From NCBI RefSeq assembly GCF_002286815.1, contig NZ_MUNM01000076.1, positions 1 to 64,000 of the forward strand: a stretch of DNA of 64,000 nucleotides. The letters run 5' to 3'. The notes beneath the pieces were generated by a model that did no database searches, was not told the DNA's origin, and saw only the letters and a program-made list of their open reading frames with translations. The position numbers were made by a program, and so were the translations under genes. Source of the DNA: Pseudomonas sp. PICF141. Its GTDB lineage: Bacteria; Pseudomonadota; Gammaproteobacteria; Pseudomonadales; Pseudomonadaceae. How positions within the stretch are numbered: position 1 is the stretch's first letter; every line of letters starts with the position of its first letter. Shown here piece after piece: positions 30,624 through 40,689 of the stretch.

Positions 30624-32402
30624 CTAAGCTCGCAGATCGGTTTCAACCTTGCCGTCACTGAACTGCAACGCCGCCAGCCGTGCATACAGCGCATTACTCG
30701 CAATCAACTCTTGATGCGTCCCCACCGCCACCACTTTCCCCTGATCCATCACCGCGATCCTGTCAGCGTTTTTCACCGTGGCCAGCCGGTGGGCGATGAC
30801 CAGCGTGGTGCGATTTTTCATCAGGCTGGGCAGGGCTTGCTGGATCAGGTGCTCGCTCTGGGCGTCGAGGGCGCTGGTGGCTTCGTCCAGCAGCAGGATC
30901 GGCGCATCTACCAGCAGCGCTCGGGCAATGGCGAGGCGCTGGCGTTGCCCGCCGGATAAACCGAGCCCCGCGTCGCCGAGGTGAGTCTGGTAGCCGTTGG
31001 GCATTTGCTCGATGAAATCGTGGGCGTAGGCGATTTTCGCGGCCTCCTGAACTTGGGCCAAAGTCGCCGTCGGGCGACCGTAGCGGATGTTCTCTTCGAT
31101 GCTGCCGAAGAACAGCGCCGGGGTTTGCGAGACGAGGGCGAAGCAGCGACGCAGGTCCAGAGGATCAAGCTGGGGCAGAGGCACACCGTCCAGCAGGATG
31201 CGTCCTTCGACGGGGTCGTAAAAGCGTAATAGCAGGTCATACACGGTCGACTTGCCAGCGCCGGACGGTCCGACCAATGCCAGGGTTTCGCCGGCGTTGA
31301 TCGTCAGATTCAAACCATCAACAGCAAAACTTTCCGGACGCGAGGGGTAGGAAAAGCGCACATCTTGCAGCACCAGATTGCCCTTCACCCGCTCGGGCAA
31401 CGTCACCACTCCCTGGGTCGGTGGCTGGATGATGTTTTGCGAACGCAATAACTCGGAAATCCGTTCCGCCGCCCCTGCTGCACGCTGCAGTTCGCCGATC
31501 ACTTCACTCAGCGTGCCAAAGGCACCGCCGACGATCAGGCTGTAAAAGACAAACGCTGCCAGCTCACCCGCGGAAATCCGCCCGGCGATGACATCCATGC
31601 CGCCAACCCAGAGCATCACCCCCACCGCGCCCAACACCAGCAGAATCACCAAGGTAATCAACCAGGCGCGCTGGAAAATACGCTTGCGGGCGGTGTTGAA
31701 GGCCTCTTCCACCGTTGTGGCAAAACGTTGCTCGTCCTGAACCTGATGGTTGTAGGCCTGCACAGTTTTGATCTGACTCAGGGTTTCGGAAACATAGCTG
31801 CCGATGTCGGCAATCCGGTCCTGGCTCTGACGCGAAAGCGTGCGCACCCGTCGACCAAAAATCAGGATCGGTGCGACCACCAGCGGCAACGCGACCACCA
31901 CGATGCTGGTGAGTTTGGGGTTGGTGATGAACAGCAAGACAATCCCGCCGATCACCATCAACCCGTTACGCAGAAATAACGACAGCGAAGAGCCAATGAC
32001 CGATTGCAGCAGCGTGGTATCGGCGGTCAGCCGTGACTGGATCTCGGAACTGCGGTTGTCTTCATAGAATCCCGGATGCAGGTAGACCAGATGATTGAAT
32101 ACCCGTCGGCGGATGTCAGCGACAACGCGTTCGCCGATCCAGGACACCAGGTAAAACCGTACAAAGGTGCCCATCGCCAGACCGACCACCAGCAGCATGA
32201 ACACGCCGATGGAGCGGTTGAGCAAATGCGGCGACTGGGTCATGAAACCCTGATCCACCAGCAGGCGAATCCCCTGCCCCATGGACAAGGTGATGCCGGC
32301 AGTGACGATCAACGCCAGCAAAGCGCCCAAGGCCGGCCAGCGATAAGGTACGAGGAAACGGCTGGCCAGACGAATGGCGCGGCGGTGACGGGAAGAAAGC
32401 AT
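30624..32402 (-). CDS. ABC transporter, fused permease/ATPase (MsbA type)
   Basis: 592 residues from ATG 32402 (MLSSRHRRAIRLASRFLVPYRW), with a longer reading from 32411 possible. Six transmembrane helices fill the first about 310 residues. The ATPase follows with Walker A GPSGAGKSTVYDLL, signature LGLSGGQRQRLAIARALL and Walker B ILLLDEATSALD. A half-transporter that should dimerise; such proteins export lipids, peptides or drugs. The substrate cannot be told. PA1113-like by recollection. Confidence 0.9.
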   Translation of the reverse strand: MLSSRHRRAIRLASRFLVPYRWPALGALLALIVTAGITLSMGQGIRLLVDQGFMTQSPHLLNRSIGVFMLLVVGLAMGTFVRFYLVSWIGERVVADIRRRVFNHLVYLHPGFYEDNRSSEIQSRLTADTTLLQSVIGSSLSLFLRNGLMVIGGIVLLFITNPKLTSIVVVALPLVVAPILIFGRRVRTLSRQSQDRIADIGSYVSETLSQIKTVQAYNHQVQDEQRFATTVEEAFNTARKRIFQRAWLITLVILLVLGAVGVMLWVGGMDVIAGRISAGELAAFVFYSLIVGGAFGTLSEVIGELQRAAGAAERISELLRSQNIIQPPTQGVVTLPERVKGNLVLQDVRFSYPSRPESFAVDGLNLTINAGETLALVGPSGAGKSTVYDLLLRFYDPVEGRILLDGVPLPQLDPLDLRRCFALVSQTPALFFGSIEENIRYGRPTATLAQVQEAAKIAYAHDFIEQMPNGYQTHLGDAGLGLSGGQRQRLAIARALLVDAPILLLDEATSALDAQSEHLIQQALPSLMKNRTTLVIAHRLATVKNADRIAVMDQGKVVAVGTHQELIASNALYARLAALQFSDGKVETDLRA

Positions 32403-32666
32403 GAGGATCATCCGAAGGTGCGACCAGTAGGCTTTGACCCAACCAGCCTACACCGAGCAATAGGATTGAACGCTGTAAATCATAATGAGTCAGGTTAATT
32501 ATGACCGCCAAGACTAGTGGCTAGAGATTATTGGTCTAAAGTCCGGGTGGAAAGGTCCGGGTATTTCTGATGGACTGAAGATGCCGCCCTGAGATCGCAG
32601 GAAGTTGTCATAGCCCGGTCACCTGGCGGTTTTACAGTAAGCACAAACCTGATGAGGAGACAGGCC

Positions 32667-32846
32667 ATGTCCTTGCAAAACAGCAGCGATGACAAGATTC
32701 CAGTGATCCGCACGCAGCCAGACCAGTCTTTGGGTTGCTCGATTATTGATAAGGATGGGCGCGAAGTACCGATCACTGAAAACATGATCCAGGACGCTTG
32801 CCGCGAACTGGAGAAGCGATTGGTCAAGCCTGCCGAACAAGAGTGA
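32667..32846 (+). CDS. Small conserved Pseudomonas protein (PA1571-like)
   Basis: 59 residues (MSLQNSSDDKIPVIRTQPDQ...CSIIDKDGREVPITENMIQDACRELEK). A good GAGGAG lies nine bases before ATG 32667, and a terminator follows directly, so this is a stand-alone transcript. Resemblance to the protein called PA1571 is from memory. No function known. Confidence 0.75.
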   Translation: MSLQNSSDDKIPVIRTQPDQSLGCSIIDKDGREVPITENMIQDACRELEKRLVKPAEQE

Positions 32847-32865
32847 TATAGCCACCGTCTTCTTG

Positions 32866-32892
32866 ACCCGGCTCGTTCAGCCGGGTTTTTTA
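32866..32892 (+). terminator. Terminator of the small protein gene
   Basis: ACCCGGCT, five-base loop, AGCCGGGT, then TTTTTTA. Confidence 0.9.
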
Positions 32893-32921
32893 TGGGTGCC
32901 TTTTGAGGGTGCTGCGCGCCC

Positions 32922-33005
32922 TATCGCGGGCAAGCCCGCTCCCACAGGATTACCGTGATTTCAAAATTGACGCATGACCTGTGGGAGCGTGGCTTGCCCG
33001 CGATA
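32922..33005. repeat. REP doublet (GTGGGAGC type)
   Basis: Left arm 32922-32948 (TATCGCGGGCAAGCCCGC...) and right arm 32978-33005 are reverse copies that differ by a single inserted base. It lies between the small protein gene and the end of pdxB. Confidence 0.9.
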
Positions 33006-33020
33006 AGGCCAACGCGGTAC

Positions 33021-34163
33021 TCAGACAGCCGAAGCCCCCAACGCCGCCACGATCTGCTGCAACGCCGGCGAATCCCCCTCGATCCGCACCTTCAACCCAT
33101 CGATCTCACGCCGTAGCGGGTAATGTTTGCGCAGTGCATCAAACGCTGCACGCTGCTCATTCACATTACCGACCAGGCTGCGACGGAAATTCGCATCGTC
33201 ACGGCGCGGGTCGTACACGCCACGGCACAACATTGCCAGCGCCCAGGCCGCATCGCTGTCCCCGTTCAGCGACACGGCCGACAACCACGGCGCTGGCAGC
33301 AAGTCGCTCAGGTGGATCTGTTCCGGTTGCCCGAGGAATGCGCAAAGGGCCTGATAGATCTGCGCCGTCCCGCGCTGTCTGCCGTCGAGGCTGTAACCGG
33401 CAATGTGTGGCGTCGCCAGCACACACAACTCGGCCAGAGCCACATCGACCTGGGGCTCAGCCTCCCAGACATCCAGCACCGCTTGCAGGTCTTCACGCAC
33501 CAACAACACCTGACGCAGAGCGGCGTTGTCGATGACCGGGCCACGGCTGGCGTTGATCAGCCAGGTGCCCGGCTTGAGCTGGCTCAAACGGTTTTTATCA
33601 AACAGATGCCAGGTCGATTGAGGACCTTGCCTGGTCAGTGGAGTATGCAAACTGATGACGTCGCATTGCTCGATGACCTGCTCGAGGCTGACGTAATCGC
33701 CCCCTTCGGCGGCTTGCCGTGGTGGATCGCAGACCCGCACGTTCCAGCCCAGACCTTGCAGAACCTTGACCAGCCGCCCGCCCACTTCGCCGGCGCCGAC
33801 TACACCATAGGTGCGTTGAGCCAGGTCGGCACCTTCGATTTCGGCCAGGGTCAGCAGGCTGCCCAGCACGTAATCGACCACACCCCGGGCATTGCAGCCT
33901 GGCGCGCTGGACCAGCTAATGCCGGCCTGTTGAAAGTAATCCAGATCCAGGTGATCGGTGCCGATGGTGCAGGTGCCGACGAAGCGCACCTTGCTGCCTT
34001 CGAGCAATGCGCGGTTGACGTTGGTCACTGAGCGCACCAACAGCACATCGGCCTGCTCGACGGTGGCGCGGTCGATAGCACGTCCCGGTACCCGGCGGAT
34101 TTCACCGAAACCTGCGAAGAAGGCATCGAGTAGCGGGATATTTTCGTCGGCAACAATCAGCAT
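33021..34163 (-). CDS. pdxB: Erythronate-4-phosphate dehydrogenase
   Basis: 380 residues, the second step of pyridoxal phosphate synthesis in gamma-proteobacteria. The N-terminus [23 protein letters not shown] is typical. The NAD fold has [22 protein letters not shown], and the D-2-hydroxyacid dehydrogenase catalytic residues sit in NASRGPVID (Arg), WEAEPQVD (Glu) and [12 protein letters not shown] (His). The C-terminal domain is specific to PdxB. Ribosome site AGGAGCCTGCC. Confidence 0.95.
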   Translation of the reverse strand: MLIVADENIPLLDAFFAGFGEIRRVPGRAIDRATVEQADVLLVRSVTNVNRALLEGSKVRFVGTCTIGTDHLDLDYFQQAGISWSSAPGCNARGVVDYVLGSLLTLAEIEGADLAQRTYGVVGAGEVGGRLVKVLQGLGWNVRVCDPPRQAAEGGDYVSLEQVIEQCDVISLHTPLTRQGPQSTWHLFDKNRLSQLKPGTWLINASRGPVIDNAALRQVLLVREDLQAVLDVWEAEPQVDVALAELCVLATPHIAGYSLDGRQRGTAQIYQALCAFLGQPEQIHLSDLLPAPWLSAVSLNGDSDAAWALAMLCRGVYDPRRDDANFRRSLVGNVNEQRAAFDALRKHYPLRREIDGLKVRIEGDSPALQQIVAALGASAV

Positions 34164-34230
34164 GGCAGGCTCCTTTGGCGGACCGGCAGTTTAGGCGTAG
34201 ATGACACCAAACGACTAGCACCGATCCCCC

Positions 34231-34341
34231 GTAGGAGCTGCCGAAGGCTGCGATCTTTTGATCTTCTCTTTTGGCGTGAAGGGTTTGGTTAGCTTTATTT
34301 AAAGACAAGATCAAAAGATCGCAGCCTTCGGCAGCTCCTAC
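34231..34341. repeat. REPIN with 35-base perfect arms
   Basis: The left arm 34231-34265 and right arm 34307-34341 are exact reverse complements over 35 bases (begins GTAGGAGCTGCCGAAGGCTG). The 41-base centre is A/T-rich. It lies between the divergent pdxB and MATE genes. Confidence 0.93.
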
Positions 34342-34458
34342 ACAGAGGGGGCGCGGTATTGAGAGATTACAAATCCGCAACACAGGACTTTTCCTGACCA
34401 CTGCGTCAAGGCGTAGAATGCGCCGCCTTGCGCATCAAAATCTTCTGGACGTTTCGCC

Positions 34459-35868
34459 TTGAATTCCGTGACTGACCGCCCCGCCGCTGTTCCCCTCAAC
34501 CGCCCGGCCCGGGTTCGCCTGGAGCTGAAAAACCTCCTCGGCCTGGCGCTGCCGATCATGATCGCGCAACTGGCGACCACCGCCATGGGCTTCGTCGATG
34601 CGGTGATGGCAGGGCGTGTCGGGCCACGAGACCTGGCGGCCGTCGCGCTGGGCAACTCAATCTGGGTGCCGGTGTTTCTGCTGATGACCGGCACACTGCT
34701 GGCCACCACCCCAAAAGTCGCCCAACGCTTCGGCGCCGGCACCCACAGCGAGATCGGCCCGATCGTGCGTCAGGCCTTGTGGCTGGCGCTGGTGGTGGGG
34801 TTGATGGCGACCGGCATACTGTTCAGCGCCGAACCGATCCTGCACATCATGAAGGTCGACCCCGAGTTGATCGGCCCGTGCATGCAGTACCTGCACGGCA
34901 TCGCCAGCGGCTTGCCTGCCGTCGCGTTCTATCACGTGCTGCGCTGTTTCAGTGATGGCCTGGGACGTACTCGCCCAGCCATGGTCCTTGGCCTTTGCGG
35001 GTTGGCGCTGAATATTCCACTCAATTACATCTTCATCTACGGCCACTTCGGTGTGCCGGCCATGGGCGGTGTCGGCTGCGGCTGGGCCACGGCGATCGTG
35101 ATGTGGGTGATGGCGCTGGGCATGGCCGGCTGGGAACGCTGGGCGCCGGCCTATCAATCGAGTGAGTTGTTCAGCCGTTTCGACTGGCCGCAGTGGTCGG
35201 TGATCAAGCGTTTGCTGGGCATCGGCCTGCCGATCGGCATTGCGGTGTTCGCCGAATCGAGCATCTTCGCCGTGATTGCCCTGCTGATTGGCAGCCTCGG
35301 CGCCACCGTGGTCGCCGGGCATCAGATCGCGCTGAACTTCAGCTCGCTGGTGTTCATGATTCCCTACTCCCTGGGCATGGCCGTGACCGTGCGTGTCGGC
35401 CAGGCACTGGGCCGTGAGGAACCACGGGAAGCCCGCTTCGCCGCCGGCGTCGGCATGGCCACCGCACTGGCTTATGCATGCTTGTCGGCGAGCCTGATGC
35501 TGTTGCTGCGTGAACCTATCGCTGCGATTTACACCGCCGACCCAACGGTGATTCAGGTGGCCGCGATGCTGATCGTGTATTCGGCGCTGTTCCAGTTTTC
35601 CGATGCGATCCAGGTGACCGCGGCGGGCGCATTGCGCGGTTATCAGGACACGCGGGTGACGATGATCCTGACGCTATTCGCGTATTGGGGGATTGGTTTG
35701 CCGGTGGGTTACGCCCTGGGCCTGACCGACTGGCTCGGCGCGCCGAGTGGCCCGAGCGGGCTGTGGCAGGGTTTGATCGTCGGCTTGAGTTGCGCAGCGC
35801 TGATGCTGTCGATCCGCCTGACGCGCAGTGCACGCAAGCGGATCCGCATCAGTCGTTCGGCGGGTTAA
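34459..35868 (+). CDS. MATE family multidrug exporter (NorM type)
   Basis: 469 residues from TTG 34459, or 466 from GTG 34468. Twelve hydrophobic segments; opening [40 protein letters not shown] is typical of the NorM branch. These proteins expel cationic drugs in exchange for Na+ or H+. The protein ends in a short basic tail. Its stop codon overlaps the stop codon of tusA on the other strand. Confidence 0.92.
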   Translation: MNSVTDRPAAVPLNRPARVRLELKNLLGLALPIMIAQLATTAMGFVDAVMAGRVGPRDLAAVALGNSIWVPVFLLMTGTLLATTPKVAQRFGAGTHSEIGPIVRQALWLALVVGLMATGILFSAEPILHIMKVDPELIGPCMQYLHGIASGLPAVAFYHVLRCFSDGLGRTRPAMVLGLCGLALNIPLNYIFIYGHFGVPAMGGVGCGWATAIVMWVMALGMAGWERWAPAYQSSELFSRFDWPQWSVIKRLLGIGLPIGIAVFAESSIFAVIALLIGSLGATVVAGHQIALNFSSLVFMIPYSLGMAVTVRVGQALGREEPREARFAAGVGMATALAYACLSASLMLLLREPIAAIYTADPTVIQVAAMLIVYSALFQFSDAIQVTAAGALRGYQDTRVTMILTLFAYWGIGLPVGYALGLTDWLGAPSGPSGLWQGLIVGLSCAALMLSIRLTRSARKRIRISRSAG

Positions 35869-36116
35869 GCGAGTTTCTTGCGGATCCAGTAGAGGTAGGT
35901 GCCTGCCTCTTCGTGCTGCCCGACCAGTTCGTGGTCGAGAAACACGCAAAACTTGGGAATGTCGCGACGGGTCGACGGGTCGGTGGCAATCACCTTCAGC
36001 AGGCCGCCAGGCACCAGGTCACGGATGTGCTGGTGCAGCATCATCACCGGTTCCGGGCAATTGAGGCCGGTGGCGTCGAGGGTGCCGTCGACCGGCGTAT
36101 CGATCATTTCACTCAT
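35865..36116 (-). CDS. tusA: Sulfur carrier protein TusA
   Basis: 83 residues with the SirA/TusA motif [18 protein letters not shown], whose Cys carries persulfide sulfur for tRNA 2-thiouridine formation and molybdenum cofactor synthesis. Normal length. Ribosome site GGAGTAAACC before ATG 36116. The stop codon sits in TTAA (35865-35868), shared with the MATE gene. Confidence 0.93.
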   Translation of the reverse strand: MSEMIDTPVDGTLDATGLNCPEPVMMLHQHIRDLVPGGLLKVIATDPSTRRDIPKFCVFLDHELVGQHEEAGTYLYWIRKKLA

Positions 36117-36183
36117 GGTTTACTCCTCAAACTTGCCGGCATTGTCGCGCATTGCCGGGTGTTCGGTCATCTATGGCTAACAC

Positions 36184-36222
36184 CGCTGATCGTTCCCACG
36201 CTCTGCGTGGGGACGATCAGTG
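36184..36222. repeat. Single REP palindrome (GATCGTTCCCACGC type)
   Basis: TGATCGTTCCCACGC (36187-36201) and GCGTGGGGACGATCA (36205-36219), three-base centre, one mismatch. It lies just downstream of rlmM. Confidence 0.9.
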
Positions 36223-36229
36223 TTCAAGA

Positions 36230-37303
36230 TCAGCGGGATTTCGGTTTCTTCACGTCCAATCGGCGCAGGTGGCAGGTCACTTCTTCGCGATCGTGATACA
36301 GCTGTTTGCAGCCGATCTCGACCCGAATGCCGCGCGCCTTGAACCCGTCGGCAATACGCTCGAGCAAGCGCTTCACTTCAGCATATCGCTGCTTCATCGG
36401 CAGCTTGAGATTGACCACCGCTTCGCGGCAATGCCCCTCGCCAATCCATTCTTCCAGCATCGCCGCGTTGCGTGCCGGTTTCTCGACAATGTCACAGACC
36501 ATCCAGTCGACCGGTTGCTTGGGTTTGAAGGTGAAACCGTCAGCCATCAAATGCTGCACCAGACCGGTGTCCATCAAACTTTCGGCCATCGGGCCGTTGT
36601 CGATGGCGGTCACCAGCATGCCGCGATTGACCAGTTGCCAGGTCCAGCCACCGGGTGCGGCACCGAGATCGACGCCGGTCATGTCGCTATGCAGACGCTC
36701 GTCCCACTGGTCGCGGGGAATGAAATGGTGCCAGGCTTCTTCCAGCTTGAGGGTCGAACGGCTCGGCGCTTCACGGGGGAATTTCAGGCGTGGAATGCCC
36801 ATTGGCCACATCGCCGAATTGTTCGATTCCGCCAGGCCCATGAACACTTCGCGGCCGCTCTTGAAGGTCAGCAACAGCCGCGGTTTGTTGGCGTCTTCCA
36901 CCAGTTTGCCGGCGGCCATCAGCGCCTTGCGCAGGTGGCCTTCGAATTTCTTGCAGAAGTTCGACAGCTCTTTGCCATCGTTGGTGTCGACCATTTCCAG
37001 CCACAGGCTGCCGCACAGCGGGAAGTCCGCCATGTGCGCGAGGATCACGCTGATGCGGTCGGTTTCCGGCAGATCAATGAAGATCCCGCGAGCCCACTGG
37101 CGAGGGAAGATCAGATCGGCGAAACGCTGGCCCTGCATCAGGCGCTCCGCGCCGTCTTCTTCGGTGCAGATGAATTCGGCATAGGCGCTGGCAGTCTTGG
37201 CCTTGGCATAACCGGCCACGTTCAGCCGCGCGGCATGTTCGGAGATCTCGGAACAGACTTCGCTTTCGAAACCTGGCCGGCAATGCATAAAAAGGGTGTT
37301 CAT
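36230..37303 (-). CDS. rlmM: 23S rRNA C2498 ribose methyltransferase RlmM
   Basis: 357 residues from ATG 37303, preceded by AGGAGTAAGA. The N-terminal THUMP-like part is followed by the Rossmann methyltransferase with VDLGAAPGGWTWQLVNRG (SAM site), VDWMVCDIVEKPA and AVVNLKLPMKQRY, which hold the K-D-K-E catalytic set of RrmJ-like 2'-O-methyltransferases. The open frame upstream of 37303 lacks a ribosome site. Confidence 0.95.
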   Translation of the reverse strand: MNTLFMHCRPGFESEVCSEISEHAARLNVAGYAKAKTASAYAEFICTEEDGAERLMQGQRFADLIFPRQWARGIFIDLPETDRISVILAHMADFPLCGSLWLEMVDTNDGKELSNFCKKFEGHLRKALMAAGKLVEDANKPRLLLTFKSGREVFMGLAESNNSAMWPMGIPRLKFPREAPSRSTLKLEEAWHHFIPRDQWDERLHSDMTGVDLGAAPGGWTWQLVNRGMLVTAIDNGPMAESLMDTGLVQHLMADGFTFKPKQPVDWMVCDIVEKPARNAAMLEEWIGEGHCREAVVNLKLPMKQRYAEVKRLLERIADGFKARGIRVEIGCKQLYHDREEVTCHLRRLDVKKPKSR

Positions 37304-37524
37304 TCTTACTCCTGGGCAGTTGGCGAAGAATTCGGCCACTGCGCGATGCCCCGACTTGCGTTGAAGCAAAGCCTGTCACGAAAACCGGCGCATGATAGCC
37401 GAGATCGGAACCTTGGACTTGTCCTAAGGGTCCAGTAATTAGCCTTAATGTCTAAACGGGGCTAGGTTAAAAGCTCTGCCCGCCCCTCAATCCGTAGCCG
37501 TGCGGATTTAAAGGAGTCATTTCA

Positions 37525-40266
37525 ATGCCGTCCCTCGATAGCCTGAAAACCCTTGAAACCTTACAAGTCGACGACAAGACCTATCACTATTTCAGCCTGC
37601 CCGAAGCCGCCAAGAGCCTGGGTGATCTGGACAAGCTGCCGATGTCGCTGAAAGTGTTGCTGGAAAACCTGCTGCGCTGGGAGGACGAGAAAACCGTTAC
37701 CAGCGCCGACCTCAAGGCGATTGCCGCCTGGCTCAAGGAGCGCCGCTCCGATCGCGAAATCCAGTACCGGCCCGCGCGGGTATTGATGCAGGACTTTACC
37801 GGCGTTCCCGCCGTGGTCGACCTGGCTGCCATGCGCGCGGCGATGGCCAAGGCCGGTGGCGACCCGCAGCGAATCAATCCGCTGTCGCCGGTGGACCTGG
37901 TGATCGACCATTCGGTGATGGTCGATAAGTTCGCCAGCTCAAGCGCCTTCGGACAAAACGTCGACATCGAAATGCAGCGCAACCACGAGCGTTATGCCTT
38001 TCTGCGCTGGGGCCAGAGCGCCTTTAACAATTTCAGCGTGGTGCCACCGGGCACCGGCATTTGCCACCAGGTCAACCTCGAGTACCTGGGCCGCACGGTC
38101 TGGACCAAGGACGAGGACGGACGCACCTATGCCTTCCCGGACACGTTGGTCGGCACCGACTCCCACACCACCATGATCAACGGTCTGGGCGTGCTCGGCT
38201 GGGGCGTGGGCGGGATCGAAGCGGAAGCAGCAATGCTCGGCCAGCCGGTGTCGATGCTGATTCCGGAAGTGATCGGTTTCAAACTCACCGGCAAGCTCAA
38301 GGAAGGCATTACCGCCACTGACCTGGTGCTGACCGTCACCCAGATGCTGCGAAAGAAAGGTGTGGTGGGGAAATTCGTCGAGTTCTACGGCGACGGCCTC
38401 GCCGACCTGCCGCTCGCCGACCGCGCGACCATCGCCAACATGGCCCCGGAATATGGCGCCACCTGCGGCTTCTTCCCGGTGGATGAAGTGACGCTGGAGT
38501 ACTTGCGCCTGTCCGGTCGCACACCGGAAACCGTGAAACTGGTGGAGGCGTACAGCAAGATCCAGGGCCTGTGGCGCCTGCCCGGCAAAGAGCCTGCGTT
38601 CACCGACAGCCTGGCCCTGGACATGGAAAGCGTCGAGGCCAGCCTCGCCGGGCCGAAACGCCCACAGGACCGCGTTTCGTTGCCGAATGTCGCGCAAGCG
38701 TTCACTGACTTTCTTGGCCTGCAATTCAAACCCTCCAGCAAGGAAGAAGGTCGTCTCGAAAGTGAGGGTGGCGGTGGCGTCGCGGTGGGCAACGCCGATC
38801 TGGTCGGCGAAACGGACTACGACCATGAAGGCCGCACGTATCGGCTGAAAAACGGCGCGGTGGTGATTGCCGCGATCACCTCCTGCACCAACACCTCCAA
38901 CCCCAGCGTGATGATGGCGGCCGGGCTGGTGGCAAAGAAAGCCGTGGAGAAAGGCCTGAAACGCAAGCCGTGGGTCAAGAGCTCACTGGCTCCCGGTTCG
39001 AAAGTGGTCACCGACTACTACAAGGCAGCAGGCTTGACCCATTACCTTGATGAGCTCGGTTTTGCGCTGGTCGGTTATGGCTGCACCACCTGCATCGGCA
39101 ACTCCGGGCCGTTACCGGAGCCGATCGAAAAAGCCATTCAGAAAGCCGACCTGACCGTCGCCTCGGTACTCTCGGGCAATCGCAACTTTGAAGGGCGCGT
39201 GCATCCGCTGGTAAAAACCAACTGGCTGGCCTCCCCTCCCTTGGTCGTCGCCTATGCATTGGCCGGTACGGTGCGCATTGATATCAGCAGCGAGCCATTG
39301 GGTCACGACAAGGACGGCCACCCGGTTTACCTGCGAGACATCTGGCCAAGCACTAAAGAAATCGCCGATGCGGTGACCCAAGTGAATACCGCGATGTTCC
39401 ACAAGGAGTATGCCGAAGTGTTTGCCGGCGACAAGCAGTGGCAGGCGATCGAAGTACCGCAGGCGGCGACTTATGTCTGGGACAACGATTCGACGTATAT
39501 CCAGCATCCGCCATTCTTCGATGACATCGGCGGCCCTGCGCCAGTGGTCAAGGACATCGAAGGGGCGAAAGTCCTCGCCTTGCTCGGCGATTCGGTGACC
39601 ACCGACCACATCTCCCCGGCCGGTAACATCAAGGCTGACAGCCCTGCCGGCCATTACCTGCGCGAGCAAGGGGTGGAGCCGCGGGACTTCAACTCTTACG
39701 GCTCGCGTCGCGGCAACCATCAAGTGATGATGCGCGGTACCTTCGCCAATATCCGGATTCGCAACGAGATGCTCGGTGGCGAAGAAGGCGGCAATACGAT
39801 TTATATTCCGACCGGAGAAAAGCTGCCGATCTACGACGCAGCCATGCGTTATCAGGCCTCAGGCACGCCGCTGGTGGTGATCGCCGGGCAAGAATATGGC
39901 ACCGGTTCGAGCCGTGACTGGGCGGCCAAGGGCACCAATCTGCTGGGCGTGAAAGCAGTCATCGCCGAGAGCTTCGAGCGAATTCACCGTTCCAACCTGG
40001 TGGGCATGGGCGTATTGCCGCTGCAGTTCAAACTGGATCAGAACCGCAAGAGCCTGAACCTCACCGGCAAGGAAACCGTGGACATTCTTGGCCTGACCGG
40101 CGTCGAACTGACTCCGCGGATGAACCTGACGCTCGTCGTCACCCGAGAAGACACCAGTAAGGAAAAGATTGAAGTGTTGTGCCGGATCGATACCCTCAAC
40201 GAGGTGGAGTACTTCAAGGCCGGGGGGATTCTGCATTACGTGTTGCGGCAATTGATTGCCGCGTAA
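37525..40266 (+). CDS. acnA: Aconitate hydratase A
   Basis: 913 residues. It converts citrate to isocitrate using a [4Fe-4S] cluster held by Cys in [15 protein letters not shown] and [14 protein letters not shown]. The swivelling C-terminal domain contains [35 protein letters not shown] and [16 protein letters not shown]. The AcnA/IRP subtype is shown by the N-terminus and length. A good AAAGGAG precedes ATG. The next plus-strand gene is more than 400 bases away. Confidence 0.97.
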   Translation: MPSLDSLKTLETLQVDDKTYHYFSLPEAAKSLGDLDKLPMSLKVLLENLLRWEDEKTVTSADLKAIAAWLKERRSDREIQYRPARVLMQDFTGVPAVVDLAAMRAAMAKAGGDPQRINPLSPVDLVIDHSVMVDKFASSSAFGQNVDIEMQRNHERYAFLRWGQSAFNNFSVVPPGTGICHQVNLEYLGRTVWTKDEDGRTYAFPDTLVGTDSHTTMINGLGVLGWGVGGIEAEAAMLGQPVSMLIPEVIGFKLTGKLKEGITATDLVLTVTQMLRKKGVVGKFVEFYGDGLADLPLADRATIANMAPEYGATCGFFPVDEVTLEYLRLSGRTPETVKLVEAYSKIQGLWRLPGKEPAFTDSLALDMESVEASLAGPKRPQDRVSLPNVAQAFTDFLGLQFKPSSKEEGRLESEGGGGVAVGNADLVGETDYDHEGRTYRLKNGAVVIAAITSCTNTSNPSVMMAAGLVAKKAVEKGLKRKPWVKSSLAPGSKVVTDYYKAAGLTHYLDELGFALVGYGCTTCIGNSGPLPEPIEKAIQKADLTVASVLSGNRNFEGRVHPLVKTNWLASPPLVVAYALAGTVRIDISSEPLGHDKDGHPVYLRDIWPSTKEIADAVTQVNTAMFHKEYAEVFAGDKQWQAIEVPQAATYVWDNDSTYIQHPPFFDDIGGPAPVVKDIEGAKVLALLGDSVTTDHISPAGNIKADSPAGHYLREQGVEPRDFNSYGSRRGNHQVMMRGTFANIRIRNEMLGGEEGGNTIYIPTGEKLPIYDAAMRYQASGTPLVVIAGQEYGTGSSRDWAAKGTNLLGVKAVIAESFERIHRSNLVGMGVLPLQFKLDQNRKSLNLTGKETVDILGLTGVELTPRMNLTLVVTREDTSKEKIEVLCRIDTLNEVEYFKAGGILHYVLRQLIAA

Positions 40267-40287
40267 CAGCCTGCTGACAAAAACACC

Positions 40288-40440
40288 GCCTTCGGGCTAA
40301 TGCCAATCAGTTAAGGACAAATCGGACCTGTAGGAGCCAGGCTTGCCGGCGAAAGCGCACTTAAGGGCGCCTTCGCCGGCAAGCCTGGCTCCTACGAAAA
40401 GCGGTTTGCTCGCGTAACTGACTGGCATTGGCCTTCGGGC
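40288..40440. mobile_element. MITE-like insertion in the acnA terminator
   Basis: An element of 133 bases (40298-40430) begins TAATGCCAATCAGTTA and ends TAACTGACTGGCATTG, imperfect terminal inverted repeats (15 of 17 with the flanking base). It is bracketed by exact 10-base direct copies GCCTTCGGGC (40288-40297, 40431-40440), as expected for a target-site duplication. Rejoining the flanks gives a classical AACACCGCC-TTCG-GGCGGTGTT terminator. The interior carries a GTAGGAGCCAGGCTTGCC REP doublet with 24-base arms (40330-40353, 40372-40395). There is no coding capacity. The link to an IS4-like transposase is a guess. Confidence 0.65.
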
Positions 40441-40447
40441 GGTGTTT

Positions 40448-40475
40448 TTGTTTATGCGGTGTACGTCTCTATAAT
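40448..40475 (+). promoter_or_regulatory. Probable promoter of the CPBP protease gene
   Basis: TTGTTT (40448-40453), 16-base spacer, TATAAT (40470-40475). It would give a leader of about 200 nt containing the REP doublet. Confidence 0.5.
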
Positions 40476-40524
40476 CGCCGCGCGCCCATTAGTGTCGTGT
40501 CGATCACAGATCGAATGTGCGGGC

Positions 40525-40636
40525 TGTGGCGAGGGGGCTTGCCCCCGTTTGAGTGCGTAGCGCTCACAAGATCTTTGGCCTATCAGAGATTTGGGGACTG
40601 CTTCGCAGCCCAACGGGGGCAAGCCCCCTCGCCACA
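40525..40636. repeat. REP doublet (GGCGAGGGGGCTTGCCCCCG type)
   Basis: 25-base perfect arms 40525-40549 and 40612-40636 around about 62 bases. The same repeat family occurs at 58066-58196. Confidence 0.93.
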
Positions 40637-40689
40637 GGGCTCCCACAGGACTCAGGCAATCCGCAGAATCTCTGAAACAAGGACTTAAC

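Larger units (their letters stand above)
40267..40689. other. acnA-CPBP intergenic region
   Basis: 423 bases without a protein gene. It holds a split acnA terminator (40279-40297 and 40431-40450) with a MITE-like element between the two parts, a sigma-70-like promoter at 40448-40475, and a separate REP doublet (40525-40636). Confidence 0.75.

Noticed and set aside
32981-33535. 184-codon plus-strand frame across the end of pdxB
   Set aside because: Arg/Pro/Thr-rich low-complexity shadow starting in a REP arm.
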